64,000 nucleotides of DNA from Branchiostoma floridae (Eukaryota; Chordata; Leptocardii; Amphioxiformes; Branchiostomatidae): positions 24,627,675 through 24,691,674 of the forward strand of contig NC_049981.1 in NCBI RefSeq assembly GCF_000003815.2, given 5' to 3'. The position numbers and the translations under genes were made by a program. The notes below the pieces were generated by a model. It was not told where the DNA came from, searched no databases, and saw only the letters and a program-made list of their open reading frames with translations. The stretch's first letter is position 1, and each line of letters starts with the position of its first letter. Shown here one piece after another: positions 22,870 to 35,515 of the stretch.

Positions 22870-23010
22870 TTAGTCCGCTGAAACACCGAAGCTGTTACAG
22901 TCAGGATGGAATGTTAGAGTCTTTGTCGAGTCCTTGGGAAGGCCCCACGGCTCCCAGGGTCTCATTCCGGCTTTGTAGACATCAGCAATATGAGACATGA
23001 ATACAGTCCC
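22870..23010 (-). CDS. Candidate terminal coding exon, unknown protein (46 codons)
   Basis: On the minus strand an AG (CGCTTACATTAG) precedes a GC-rich 141-nt open stretch. It encodes GTVF, then MSHIADVYKAGMRPWEPWGL and a further stretch ending FGVSAD and TAA. GC content and third-position GC are well above the flanks, like the receptor exons. If real, it is the last exon of a gene whose other exons lie upstream (higher coordinates). It could also start at the internal ATG (22998). Caveats: the acceptor has a weak pyrimidine tract, the opposite strand is open too, no clear AATAAA follows, and I recognise no family. A GC-rich repeat fragment is the alternative. Confidence 0.28.
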   Translation of the reverse strand, partial: GTVFMSHIADVYKAGMRPWEPWGLPKDSTKTLTFHPDCNSFGVSAD

Positions 23011-24430
23011 CTAATGTAAGCGTTTGATCATTTCCACTGAGCAGAGCTTGGAGCAAAAGTCACGATTCATTTTATTGTGAAGGACTTGCTGGAACAGAAC
23101 TTAGGATTCTTAAAACTGGTATAAAGCCCTGTTTGGTCCTAAATCCAATTAAAGACTTTAGAATACAACAGATATCAATCAGTTTTCAGGTTCCGTACAG
23201 TAGTTTTAATCTTATAACCTTCCTCAAGGAAAATGCAACAAAGAAGTGTATTATCCATTTATGTACAACATGATGAGACTATCGACAAAGGCATCACATT
23301 TCTGACTTTTATTCACTACGCACTCAAATTCAATTACCAAAACCTGTTTCGTCATATTGAGATAGCACTTTGAACAGGGGTGCATGAAAAGGTCTAGCAG
23401 TTTCAGTGAAAGCGCAAATATCGACCATAGAGAGAACAAAACTCACACATTCATTGGTAAAGAGGTTACTTGTGTCTTGTTGTCTTTTAATCATACATCA
23501 TTGACCATATATAATATGCAATTTATATCGTCTTATCGTCTGTCATACAAATCCATTTTTGGTCGCCCAATTTCCTCCATCCAGTGCAGAGGGGGCATAA
23601 ATGAATAATTGATCACAGCAGTAGCAGAAGGCGTTCATTCGTTGCTTTGGATATAAATTAACCACTTGTATAGTCTATGCAGGCCACTCAGCGCAACCCT
23701 GAGGAGACCTTATTAAGTATCAAGCAAGTATCAAGTAAGTAAAGTCTGTAAGCTTGTAGTGATTGATTGTAACCTTGGCATAATCAATTTTTCTGCATGA
23801 GTGGTCATCCAAAACCAGACTAATCAGTGCATCAATGCTTACGCACCAGCCAGAGTACAACGTGCATCCCTCACAGCATTACTTACCATACACGTGCACA
23901 TTCCAGTATACACACCCAATATGGCTGAGAGTGGGCATCCTGATGTCTATTCTGGAATTCTACAAGTAATGTTGGGCCAAGTAAAAAGGACAAAGAAGAA
24001 TAAGAAAATGGAATCAATGAGATTGAAGTTACTTACTATATTAGCTGGGCATATCACTAACTTGTTCTTACCGCGTTGTTAATATATGCATTACTGATAT
24101 TTGTTTTTATCAATACGCGGATTTCATGGCTCATAATATTCCAAGAATATAAGTTTATATTTCATTGTCTCTTCCCATGTATATTATTTATTGTATAAGG
24201 TGCTACGTTTCGTTTCTGTGTAGAAATTGAAAGAAATATCAGTTTATAAGTTACCCGTGAGTAATCTGTTGATCCCGACTAATCAGCGGCGGAACCTTTG
24301 AGGTGCTTGCTGTAGGGGATTATCGAATGCATCATCGGCATACACCGGGCGTATTGCTGGCGTATACCGTTAACTTATAGCCTTTACATACAGCCAAATA
24401 AAACTGGGATGTATCTTTTTTCAACAATTT

Positions 24431-24581
24431 GTTGTTCTTAACGTTATGCAGGTCAGTGCTACTGTTTTCAACGTTATCCACGTCAATGGTGTTGTTCTTA
24501 ACGTTATTCAGGTCAATGATAGTCATATGTTGATAAATAAATAGATAATTGAATAAATACGTTATCCAGGTGAATGATAGT
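24431..24581. repeat. 30-bp minisatellite
   Basis: There are three adjacent 30-bp units (24431-24460, 24461-24490, 24491-24520) of the form STTCTTAACGTTATNCAGGTCAATG. A fourth partial unit (CGTTATCCAGGTGAATGATA) is at about 24560-24581. Confidence 0.8.
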
Positions 24582-24799
24582 CCATCTTTTAAATCCATCA
24601 TGACACTTTACTTGGTGTCCTGCTGGGATACCTCAAAACGATTGGAAAATTTCTTCAACCTAGCTTTTGCTGTATACGTAAATGTTCTTGTAAATGGGTG
24701 ATATTGGGCACCGCTCAATTGTTTACATTTATGGCTCTAATGCTACTAACAAAACTGCTAATGGTATTGATAAAACTGCTACCCAAATCTTGTACCTCA

Positions 24800-24899
24800 T
24801 AACAACGTCTTTTTAAGTCTTACTTTCAACATATTGTCTCATGTTACCTGCAATTAGCCCACGGGCAAGTATTTGCAATAAATTTTATTATTATTATTA
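24800..24899 (+). mobile_element. Probable LINE 3' tail
   Basis: TTACCTGCAATTAGCCCACG, GGCAAGTATTTGCAATAAA and a (TTA)n tail (24882-24899) look like a non-LTR retrotransposon 3' terminus. Target-site duplication and coding parts are not visible. Confidence 0.4.
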
Positions 24900-26479
24900 A
24901 AAGAAAAAAACACAACGAATTGTTATATTTAGTCGTAATACCTGTAGAATGAAAATGGAGACGAATAACAATGTTTCAGTCGAAACCTCTGAAGGTTAGA
25001 CGAAGAAAATATCTAATCTAAAGAAATTGAGCAAACCATAAGTACTTACAGCATATCTTCCATCTATACTCATGGTCCAGATTGACATTGGAATCAGCCT
25101 GAAATGAACTAATAGGAACAGCTCAACCCGGGTAACAATATACGTCGGCTTCTAGCATCCTGTTATGCCGAATGATATCTCTTATGTGCCGCGATCGGTC
25201 CAGACCAAATACATTGGACAAACCATTCCTTTTCGCGGGGGTTGCATGGGTGCCCAGGTAGGAAAAGTTTTATAGTAATTCCAGGGATGAAAGTGGCGAT
25301 TTTCAACATAGAATCAAAAGAGGTTGTCTTATAGGTCCCCAGCTTTAAAATGTTGAAGTCGATGCTTGTGCCAGTGCATCATCAGATGTGGAGTAGATTT
25401 CAGGTGCATGAATAACTATGAGATGACACGTCACTGCTGCATTTAAAAAGTGAGAAAATGGGCGTGCAAACAAAAACGCCCCACTTCCGCGTGCTAGCCT
25501 CTTGCTGCATTACTAGCACAACTGCATCAAGGGCTATGTATGGAAACTGGGATGTGTGCTGGTACATGGTCGCCATTTAATGTGGTTAGGTCTCTTACTT
25601 ACACATTAACATTTATGTGCTGTTCCAAGCCATTTTAGTTTGCTTTCTCTGGCTTCGTGCTGAACTTTCTGCGTGGCATCGACCACAATATTAGAGTGTG
25701 ACTATATTTGTCCGTCCTTTCCTGAAATAGATATAGGAATACATATCCTGAAATAATGATCAGTACAACGTTTAAAGTTGATTACAAATTTCGACCTTGT
25801 TTCAAGCTCATTGCAGCTGTCATCATGGCATTTCAGTTCCCCTATCTGAAAAGATTTGGTTTACCGCCCAATCATCTGTCTGTAGATCGCTATAAACAGA
25901 TCACATGTAAATGCTTTACTGCAGCTCTGATTGGCGCTTAATGATTGATGTCATTCGATTTCGTAATATCCTCATTTAGCCAGTGCGGCGACCTCGCTAC
26001 ACCTGCGCTGCGACTGAGTCATTTGACTGTACCGAGACTCAACGAATTTCATACTTCATACTTAATTTCACAAATTTTTTACGCTTTTTGGGTTTCGTTG
26101 TCTTTTTGTCCTTGATTTAAGTTTTGTATGATATTCAAACTCTGAATTCAAAGGATACAAATCCTTTATAGATCGCAGTGAAATCGTGGCGAGATCTTCG
26201 TCTGGTGGAATATAGGGGACCTAATTATTGTAAGGAGCCCAATCATTTCCCAACAGAACTTTTCGTTTTACTTACTAGCCTGAACTTGACCTGTGCACAT
26301 GTGTGACGAAGTAATGCTGATCACAGGTCCCGGGATAGATGCAAAGATAAATTGGCCGTAACCTATAAAATTCTCCATGGAGCTTTACCAGACTCATCAT
26401 CTACAGTAAGTACATGTGCACATGAGTAGTTATCCTGTGTGCTTATGGCATGTCATTTGAGTTTGTAGGATTTTATTAT

Positions 26480-29400
26480 CGGATGGATGTAATTTTTTTA
26501 CAACAAGGCTGAAGTAGTCTTCGAAAATCTTTAATAACTTTTATGACATTCTGTGGAAAGCCCACCCATTAGAATGTTAGTTTTACAGCTATTTCAGTGA
26601 GTGTATGTGCAGTTATATGGGAATACATAATCGTTCTCCGTTAAATGCAAGGAGCACAATTCCCCGTTTAAAAGTTGATGTTTAAAATAGATATATGAGA
26701 ACTTATACGAGCGTTTATGCAGACATGTTTTTTTCTCCTTATTTAGGCCATGTTGATTTGATTATATGGATGACAAACTCTGGGGATCCAAACACCGATG
26801 CAAGCGTGCGAATAAAAAAATGACATAAGATTGCTGTCATTATGAATCTATTCTTTCAATCCACGGCATATATTTGCTTATTCTGAAGATTCAGATTTAG
26901 GGTATGGTTGGGTTTTTATGTCTAGTTTGGAAACAGCCGAAAATTGATGCTCGCGTGGACGTCATCCATTAAGTCAACATGGCCTTATTTGGGTTATAGG
27001 ATGGAGATCAGCACCTCGTGCCCTTTTTGCTCTGATCAGTACGGATGAAGCAGTGTAAACATGGTTAGCACATTTACCTTAATGTAGCCATGTGCATCTT
27101 CCACCTGTGTTACAAACCCCTGTACCTATTACTGTTGCTTTCTAATAGGTTTCAGGACTGAACTATGGTCCCATAAGAAGATTTTACAGGAGAGTTCGTG
27201 GCATTTGTCTCCGAGATCATTTGTACATGCGCAGTGCGCTGAAATCAACTCGCTCTAAGGCCTACCATGCGTCAAACACCTGCTTTCCCTAAATTGACTT
27301 ACTTGACTTATAGACCCTATAGACATACCTTATAGACCCTATACAAGAACTGATTATCATAAAATGAAAGAGTAGAGCGCAGTGTGCCAAATGTTTCACG
27401 TCCAAATGCATATTAGATCGAGTCTAAAAAAGGCGACTACTGTATAAAAAATGTTTAAGTGTTCATTACAGATGCTTTGCCATTAGTGGCAAAGCGTTCT
27501 ACACTTAGCATTGGACAGAAAAGACAATTATCTTATTATTTTATACTTTGTAGACACTGAACTAGCTCAAGGAAGATATTTAGTAGATCTAGAATATCGC
27601 TCACTTGACACCTTTGGCATTATATAGCTGAGTGCCCTTGATTCAGAGGCAAAGACGCACACCAAGTCTCTGACACCCTTGATCTGCCAGCTTGTTTTTC
27701 AATGAATCATGAATCACTTTGAAGATCAAGAAACTATCCTCCGCATTGCGATCTAACGTTATCTATCAAAACCTACGTATTCAATGTTGATTAAGCTCAT
27801 TAATAATCAAAGCGACTCTTTGAAGTTGTATTTGAAAATAAAGCTTGAAACATATATCTCACTTGGTAGATACCTGGCACAACAAGGGACAGCATCAAAG
27901 TACATCGCAGTGAAAAACAATCATTGTCGTGCTAGCAATCAAGGGGACACATATAAAGCTGACGGTACCTATGCAAGCTAGATGCCCGGTTCGGCTGCCG
28001 TATGTATTGGTGAATTTTTAGAGTGGTCCCTTAAGTTAACTTCAAGTTGGTAACACATTTCCTAGGGAGCTTATACTTGTCTTCAAAGTAAGTTTAGCCA
28101 CGTCTTTGGCAACAGTTCTTGGCCTGTTACTATGAATTCCTACGTTATTTTACGTGAGTTCATCTTACGTCAATGTGTTTCTCATGATGGTTGGTTGAAT
28201 TTTTCAATGATTTATTGACTTACAAAAGTGATTGAATTGAGGCACATATATAAACCTAGAATGTCCAAGTAGAACTTGAACAAAGATGCGTTATCGGTGT
28301 CTGCTGGAGAGATCAGAATCATCTTTATTGAGCTTTAGACATACAAATACAAGATGAAAGATTAAAATACCTAGGTCAACCCTTTTTCTGGACTTACGAC
28401 GTTCAGAGGGCGCAAGGTAAGACATATTAAAACGAACAATAGTGTGCGTCGGACTGCTGAGATACAGACTGTTTTAAAACTCTTTAAACTTATTTGCACA
28501 CAAAAACGGCAAAACTAATATATTGCACTAATTGCATATTGCACTATTTCATGTAACAGTTATAGCTATCAGCAGCTTGAGAATAGACCCAGAGGTTTTT
28601 CCCACCCAACTGTATTTCTTGAACAATATATAACATATGAAGTGCATACTGCACACTTTCCTAGCTTGCGTTTCAGCTGGCGGACTTCGCGTTCCTTGTG
28701 GCTTACAACACACAGAGATTTTAACACAGCAGTTCTCACTGTTAGCCTATCCCCTACTACCAATTTCAATAGTGACAAGAGTAGATTTGTAGGTGCTGTG
28801 CATGTCAATTTCATTTAATAAATCTCCATATTTTGCCCTTTTCCTGTCCTCGGCACTACGGGCGTTTTGTTCGAAGGGTACAGTGAGTTATATTTCCTTG
28901 TCAGTCTTAAATGGTGAGATAAATGGTTAATTTGGCTCATCGAACATTCTTGAACAAATCATAATCAAGGTGTTAAAATGCCATGCAATGAATGCTAGAT
29001 GCTTCTTAATAGCTAACCAATCTGTATGCCAATAGCTTTATCTTTGCACTTAAAGGCGAAGATGTACTCCTTTTTGGCATGATATATCGAGTGATTGAGG
29101 TTTGGCATTTAATGTTTCGGACGCCAAAGCGACGTTGTCTGCGCCAGCGATTACCTGTGGCCCCACATTGTCGTGGCACTTTCGCTACTTAGTCGTCAGT
29201 GTGTTGTTGGAGTTGATTCGTCAACCCCTCCCCAAGCAATTACTAGTCAGACTAGTTATATAACATGTAAAGGGTGGGCAAAGATAAGCGCTTCATGATA
29301 ATCTGCTGTTTAAAATCTTTAAATGAGATACATGTAACGTTACTCATCAATTGCTTCTCCACTAGGTATCGAAGTCCTACCATTGGACTGTATTTTTACA

Positions 29401-29850
29401 TTTCACGTTTTAAAACTCCAAACAACTACCGTTCATATTTCCTCAGAATTTTTCATGTTATGGGTACTTTAATTCTATGCTCTGTGGTATGTATCAAGAG
29501 ATTTTGAAGTTATTATCTCCCCTGAAGATCAATCATGTTCTTACAATTGACGTCATTCACACTGTCGGCTTTACACCGCAATGATGTAGGGTGTAGACAG
29601 CACGACTGGTGCAGGAAATGAACGTAAAGGCTCGATGACATGCACATAATACAGATAGATTGGAAACATGGAATGTAGTTTCACACCATTATTTTCATCC
29701 CAAGACGCCTTGAGTGGTGATTGAGTGAACTTATCCATTGTGTTTCCCTAAGTAACAAAGTTCTCCACTTCCACATTGGTCGCTAGTTGAGTGACGAAAG
29801 GATATGAGCAGTAAAAATCGATAAAAAGTGCATATTACACGGTTTACGGG
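26480..29850. repeat. Diverged tandem segmental duplication, copy 1
   Basis: Collinear blocks match copy 2 (32045-35515). At 26510-26640 the shared text includes AACTTTTATGACATTCTG and TTTACAGCTATT. At 27130-27275 it includes GAGAGTTCGTGGC and ACATGCGCAGTG. At 27590-27700 it includes AGACGCA and TGATC. At 29550-29850 it includes GATGTAGGGTGTAGACAGCA and ACATGCACATAAT. Offsets are 5.5-6.1 kb. Sequence between the blocks has diverged beyond recognition by eye. Confidence 0.65.
26745..26985. mobile_element. MITE, 241 bp, with TIRs and TATTT target-site duplication
   Basis: The left end is AGGCCATGTTGATTTG, and the right end is its inverse (AGGCCATGTTGACTTAATGG when read inward). Both continue into ATGGATGAC. 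Direct TATTT repeats flank it (26740-26744 and 26986-26990). A related terminal segment (GATTATATGGATGACATCCG) is at about 46090-46110. It has no ORF and no counterpart in the duplicated block at 32 kb. Confidence 0.7.
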
Positions 29851-29908
29851 GACCCATTTCCACACCATTTGCGCCTGCCGGATACATAGTACATAATATC
29901 AGTATGTA

Positions 29909-30973
29909 ACGGGGGCCGCCCTAAGAAGCCCCCTGTCCTAAGATGCCCAGATTTTTTGCTGATCTTATTATGCACAATTACGCCATGTTTGTTGCCACTG
30001 ACTATGATGATTAGAAAGGTAAATAAGCCAAGTCCAAACAAAAAGCTTTTTTTTCTAATAAAATTTTTTTTACACATGTTCACTTCCCCTTTTTTTTGAA
30101 GACATAATTTTCACAATAATGAATGTTGGTACTGCCGAATCACTGTGGTCACCTGTTACTAGGTATTGGTGGCTCGTGGCCATAAATAAACAACCAATAA
30201 AAAACAGCCACACAACTGTCATACACATAAAACACTACAAATATAGGTCTTCAAATGTTTGTTAAGTAGAAGACCGGCCATAGAAAAAAAAACATAAGCA
30301 TCACCGCCGTTGTTTTCCTCAGGGAGCGTTGCCCCGCAGGTGGCAGACGAGCGAACGCCCAAAAGATTTGTTACTTTAAAAATGATTCGTACCGTCTATG
30401 AAAATGAAACTTCACAGAGTGATGTCTAATATGTTTCCCAATACGTACACAGAGTTTTTTTGTGATTTTGGTGTTGTCGTTTTTCGTAATGATTTTGTTA
30501 TTCGGGCCGCCGCATTCAGTGCATTTCGCCCATTTCCCATGAAAACATGACCTGGATTGTGAATGATTTAGCCCTCCTCGCGGGAGACAAGAAGCACACA
30601 CAATCACAATTCTACTGTCAAAAGAAAGCTAATATATCATAAAATTAGAATTTTTATTTATGTTTGTCTAAATTGGTCAGCAGCTTCCGAAGAGAGCAAA
30701 TTCCAAAAGCGGGGCAAGTTAGGGCGCACTGTTTAACGCGGCTCAAAATCGGAATTTATATTCACAATAACGTCCTCGCCGGTGTTTTCCAGTTGTAACG
30801 CGGAGGGTGAAGGGTTCATGAACAGTATGGATGCCTTCCTTATTCAAGTATGGTCTCTAGATGAATGTGTTAAAAATTCATTGATCAAAACTTGACCACT
30901 CTTTGGCAACTAGTGATGGAGCGCCGTGAGTTCGAGCGCGTAAAAAAGGGCGGCATCTTACGGCAGCCCCCGT
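29909..30973. mobile_element. TIR DNA transposon remnant, 1065 bp
   Basis: The ends are inverted copies: ACGGGGGCCGCCCTAAGAAG on the left and ACGGGGGCTGCCGTAAGATG on the right read inward, each flanked by TA. The left TIR holds a second CCTAAGATGCCC block. A minus-strand 78-aa ORF at 30371-30607 has paired cysteines (CASC, later CTEC) that could be a remnant of a zinc-binding domain, but it is too short to assign. Superfamily is unassigned; a TA target site would fit Tc1/mariner-like elements. Confidence 0.6.
30333..30346 (+). promoter_or_regulatory. CTCF-like motif
   Basis: CCCGCAGGTGGCAG matches 13 of 14 positions of the bilaterian CTCF core CCASYAGRKGGCRS. It lies inside the TIR element at 29909-30973. 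A motif match alone is weak evidence of binding. Confidence 0.25.
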
Positions 30974-31139
30974 TATGATTTGATATGACCGCAGGTGGTG
31001 TCTGCGATAACAATGATAATAATAACTGCTTCCAAGCACCATAAATAGTAAGGCACAGCCGGCCAAAAGTACAAATGTCAGTATAAATGTCCTTGAACAG
31101 ATAAAAGTGTTGTCACACAGCCAAACTATATCATAATTC

Positions 31140-31235
31140 AGCATAACAGTCAGTCGAGGACATCATCAGATGCCAACACGGGAAGCATGCTGGACCCTCC
31201 TTCTCCACTTCAACCTATCCTTCATCAGTGAACTG
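31140..31235 (-). mobile_element. Possible reverse-transcriptase C-terminal remnant
   Basis: On the minus strand a short stretch reads D-R-L-K-W-R-R-R-V-Q-H-A, like the DRxKWRxxV tail of many non-LTR reverse transcriptases, followed shortly by stops. It is too short for a firm call. Confidence 0.25.
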
Positions 31236-32044
31236 AGTTCAGTTGTGCTGCTCAGCATACATACATCGATATAATCATATACACAATGTACATGTTCATT
31301 CAAGCCTTTCCCTTCCATTATGCCTATTTGATGGTTCCATGTCCTAAGTAAAGGGCATGAATTTTATACGAAGTATTGACTGGCGTACGAAATGCGACTA
31401 TATGTCTAATGAATTAGTTTCCAGAGGGTTAACGTTGTGCTATCTGGTTAATGTGTAAATCTTATACCTATTGATTGGGCCAGAGGTGTTCATCAATCGT
31501 ACTAACTGATGAAGGAGTCAAGGAGACAAATTATCACTTAAGCAGAGTCTTAGTACAACCAGGCAATGAGGCTTGATTAAATCAATATAAGCTTAAGAAG
31601 TAAGTTGTAACAATTTCATCTTCATTATCTCACTATCATTATCATTATTTTTCACGTAGTCACGTCGATATAGCCTAATACACCTTTCCTGGCGGCTGCT
31701 GAGCAATCAAATTTCTTTGATAAAGAATCGTGTAAGTTTCATGTTTTTCTTATTTTTCAAAGAATTCTTTTACATTGTGGATAATATTTTGTTAGAAATC
31801 AATAGGTAATGATAGTTAGAAATGAAGGGTAATAAGTAGAACCATTTCCCAAAAGTATTTCACGTTTTGCACGACTGACGTCAGAACTTTGGACTACGTA
31901 TTTACTGATTCTAAGTCCGGAGCTGAGCATATCAAAAATCAAATTGACTTTATCATCGAACAATGTAAAACAACATTTGGCATATCTGTTTATCACAGCC
32001 ATATGACCAGTTATTATCCAGAATTGTGCTTTTTACACGACATG

Positions 32045-35000
32045 TATAAATGTGTACGATTTTTTAGGTTGAAGTAGATTTAGAAAAATCTTTAACTTTT
32101 ATGACATTCTGCAAAAAGTAAAGATTGAAGGGAAAGACGGTATTCCTGAAAGACGTCTCATTGACTTTACAGCTATTCCAGTGTGCTTGTAATGTTATGG
32201 CAATATTAGAAGGATTCAGAACATAATTCTTCACCTTAAATGGGACTCTTCCCTGCATGAAAATGATAGTCAAAATTAATGTGCAGAACACCAAACGAGT
32301 GGTCCAGCGTTTATGTGCATATCATGAAATGCGTGCACGTCTGTTCACCATAATTTTACTATATTGTGCTAAAGAAATCCACAGCTGTGCCCAATGGATG
32401 CAAACGTTAACTTTTAGCTACTTAAACTGGCTTCTATGATGTCGGATTCTAATACTTCCAAAGAAGTTACCATCGGGACCGATTTGTGCTGAAAATCATT
32501 TGCTTACACATAACGTCCATGCTGACGCGCCAAGCACTGGGCAAAGTGCAAAAACTTAAAAATCTTAGACAGGGATCAGAACTTTTTACTTACTGATCCA
32601 TTCAGACGAATACCAACATAAAAACCTAAAAACTGTGCTGTAAGATCCTGTACCTATTATTGGTACTTACAGGTTTCCGAACTAAACTGTGGAACGATAA
32701 GAAGATCTTGAAAGAGAGTTCGTGGCCTTTGGCTCTCAGATCATTAACACATGCGCAGTGGGCCGAGATCAACTCGTTTTAATGCCTATCATGCGTCAAA
32801 TACCCTTTATCATTACCTTATATGCCTTGCAGGTGCGTTCTTCCACTATAATTGAATCAAGTGAAAATCAGAGGAAATCGTTGGTGCGATTCAGCATATT
32901 GGCACAAAAACGCGCTCCCACCCTAAGACAAAAAGAGAAAAACAAACTGGCGACATGAGCAAAATTGAAAATAGTCCACGAGAAAGTTTCTTTTAACACC
33001 CCATGTCGACATCAGAAACTGAATTAGTTGATAAAGTTGTCACGAACACCAATCTCCTTGTCAAGAGACGTCAAAACTTAACGATATGAAGGCACACTTC
33101 CCTGCTAGCGTCTGCCAAATACCTGTAATGTTCATATTATCATAATGAATCTCTTTTTCTGACATTTACTAAACAGAACAATTCTCAGGGCACGGAAGCA
33201 CCTACACTAGACGATAGCGAAATTTATTGCGACAAGCTTAAAAAATTTGATTATCAAAGTAGTTCAAAACTTAAAATGAAACTATGACTATGTCAGAAAT
33301 GTTATCCTGTCATATTTGTCACTGCCACCATCAATATCCAGATGTGATGGAACCAATGATTTTCCTCCATCAAGTTGTCATTTTAAAGCCAATTAATACA
33401 GGCAAGATCAAAAGAACACAATCTTGATAATTACATTCATGCTGTACGGCTATGGTAGCGAGTTATTCTTAAGGCGATAATTACGGGCCACATGTAACTA
33501 ATGCAAGTAGTAGGTAGCTGATGCTACTGGGGCGTGATGAAACCTGTCATAGTGATAAAGTAATTTTGCCTTTAGTCATCATAAATAATTCTTATATGTA
33601 ATAAAATGTCATACATCTCTCATATATCTGCACATTTAAATGTCCTTACTGTCAATTTCGTTTTCTATTTGCAACTCTTCAGAAACCCGATGTCTAGCTC
33701 AAGCAAGATGGTTATCATTTGGCACGGTGATAGTCTTTAGGAAAGAATGTGGTGAATGACCTTGATTAAAGCAAAGTGTCTTTGAAGCACAGACGCATGT
33801 CAGATCGTTAACATTCTAGAGTCGCCATCTTGTCTTCGGGACTGACTTTGAACAAGGAGCTGAAGCTCCTTGCTTTGAAGGACTGACTTTGAAGATTAAG
33901 CCACAAGTCTAGTAGCCCTAAAAGCATATCCTGCAGTATATTATTACAAAGCATATCTTGCAGTATGTATAGTACGGTCTGACACAGCTCTGTCAAAATG
34001 TTCAAAATGTATAAGTGTTGAAGATGTTGGAAATCTTTCATGATTGCAGCAATGCTCCTTGAACTTGGCCTCATATTATGAACGCATACAATACATAGGT
34101 TCATGTGATGTAAATATCTATTTCAATGACCTCGGTCGAAGTTCTTTCCTGGTTTATAAGCGAAATTACATTATGTTGGAACAGAAATAAACATTTTAGT
34201 GATTGTATAAAACAACTGTGACCTATTGAAACTTCATGAAAACGCAAAGAGCAATGTTGAAATATGTATTCAGACTGGCTCTTCAAAGTCAGAAAAAAAG
34301 AAGAAAAAAGAAGAAGAAAATGTTAGATTCAAGCTATAACATGTATAAGATTACAATTACAATCGTTATTCACCCATAGTTATATATCCCCTGTAGAGGG
34401 CCCATACTGTTGCTGACAGCTCTGGCACGCAAGCTTGGTGCATTAGTGACATGCATCCCATGTTTTGGCACTCTAACTCTAACTTTACCATCCACCATCA
34501 TTGACATGGAGTACTACATCTCTAATACCGCTGTACTGTAGGCAGACTCTGTAGTGAAGTAATTGCGAGTGCGTTTTTAGTACAACTCTACCCAAAGGTA
34601 TGTACATGTAGACGTGTTCACAAGCTAAATCGATTCCTCTCTTTTAAGTCTGACAAGAAGAAAAAGCTGGCAACGTTTCCACCAGGTATATACCGTCGCC
34701 TAAACTGCTCAATAAAACGTTAAGTGTGTATAACGGCTCTACGCTATCGATACTTCCATCGTAAGTTAAGCAACTTTTGAGCTTTTGACTCTGGCGTCTA
34801 AAAATGTTATTTTGATGCCAATGCTTTAAATGTATAAATTTTATGACTAGTTTTATCGAAGGTATCTGTGTATAATTAGAAGGAAAAAATTAACTTTGAT
34901 TTTTTTTTGAATTACAATTTTACATGAATACAAGTGAAAAAAGATTAACTGAATCAAGGCAACTTCAGGGATGTAACTGGATATTCTAAGTATGTATACC

Positions 35001-35515
35001 TCATGGAGTACGGACTCTACATTAGTGTATCTCTACAGTTTGTTTTCGGATGTGAAAAGTGTATTACATTGACTATTGAAGACGAATGCTTGCCTCTGAG
35101 CTCATTTGTTTTCTTGTTAGTATGTAGAAGTATCAATCTATTCGCCATTAAAGAATGATTTCAGTCAGATCCTGGGCAATTCTAGCAGCAAATTTCCTCC
35201 AGACTGGCGTCATACACGGTCACACACTGTCTGCTTCACACTGAATTGGTGTAGGGTGTAGGCAGCAAGCCCGTTGCAGGAGAGGAAACTGAACCTTCGG
35301 TGACATGTACATAATAAACTGCAAGTTTGTACTAAACATAGATTGACGTCTTAGGCCATACCTCACTCTCATGATGCCTGGAGGAATTGGGTTTCCTTAA
35401 TCAACAAAGTTGCTATCATATTGGTCCTTAATCGAGTAAATACCATTTGATGATAAATAATGTTTTTAGGATTCAATGCGGTGTAGATCGATAAGAAGGT
35501 ACATATTATCAACAC
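32045..35515. repeat. Diverged tandem segmental duplication, copy 2
   Basis: Blocks at 32075-32200, 32650-32800, 33690-33815 and 35205-35515 correspond in order and orientation to copy 1 (26480-29850). Examples are AACTTTTATGACATTCTGCA, GAGAGTTCGTGGC, GGTGTAGGGTGTAGGCAGCA and TGACATGTACATAATA. Confidence 0.65.

Noticed and set aside
29134-29290. Plus-strand GC-richer open stretch of about 50 codons
   Set aside because: No acceptor in phase, no start codon, no recognisable protein, and a stop directly upstream.
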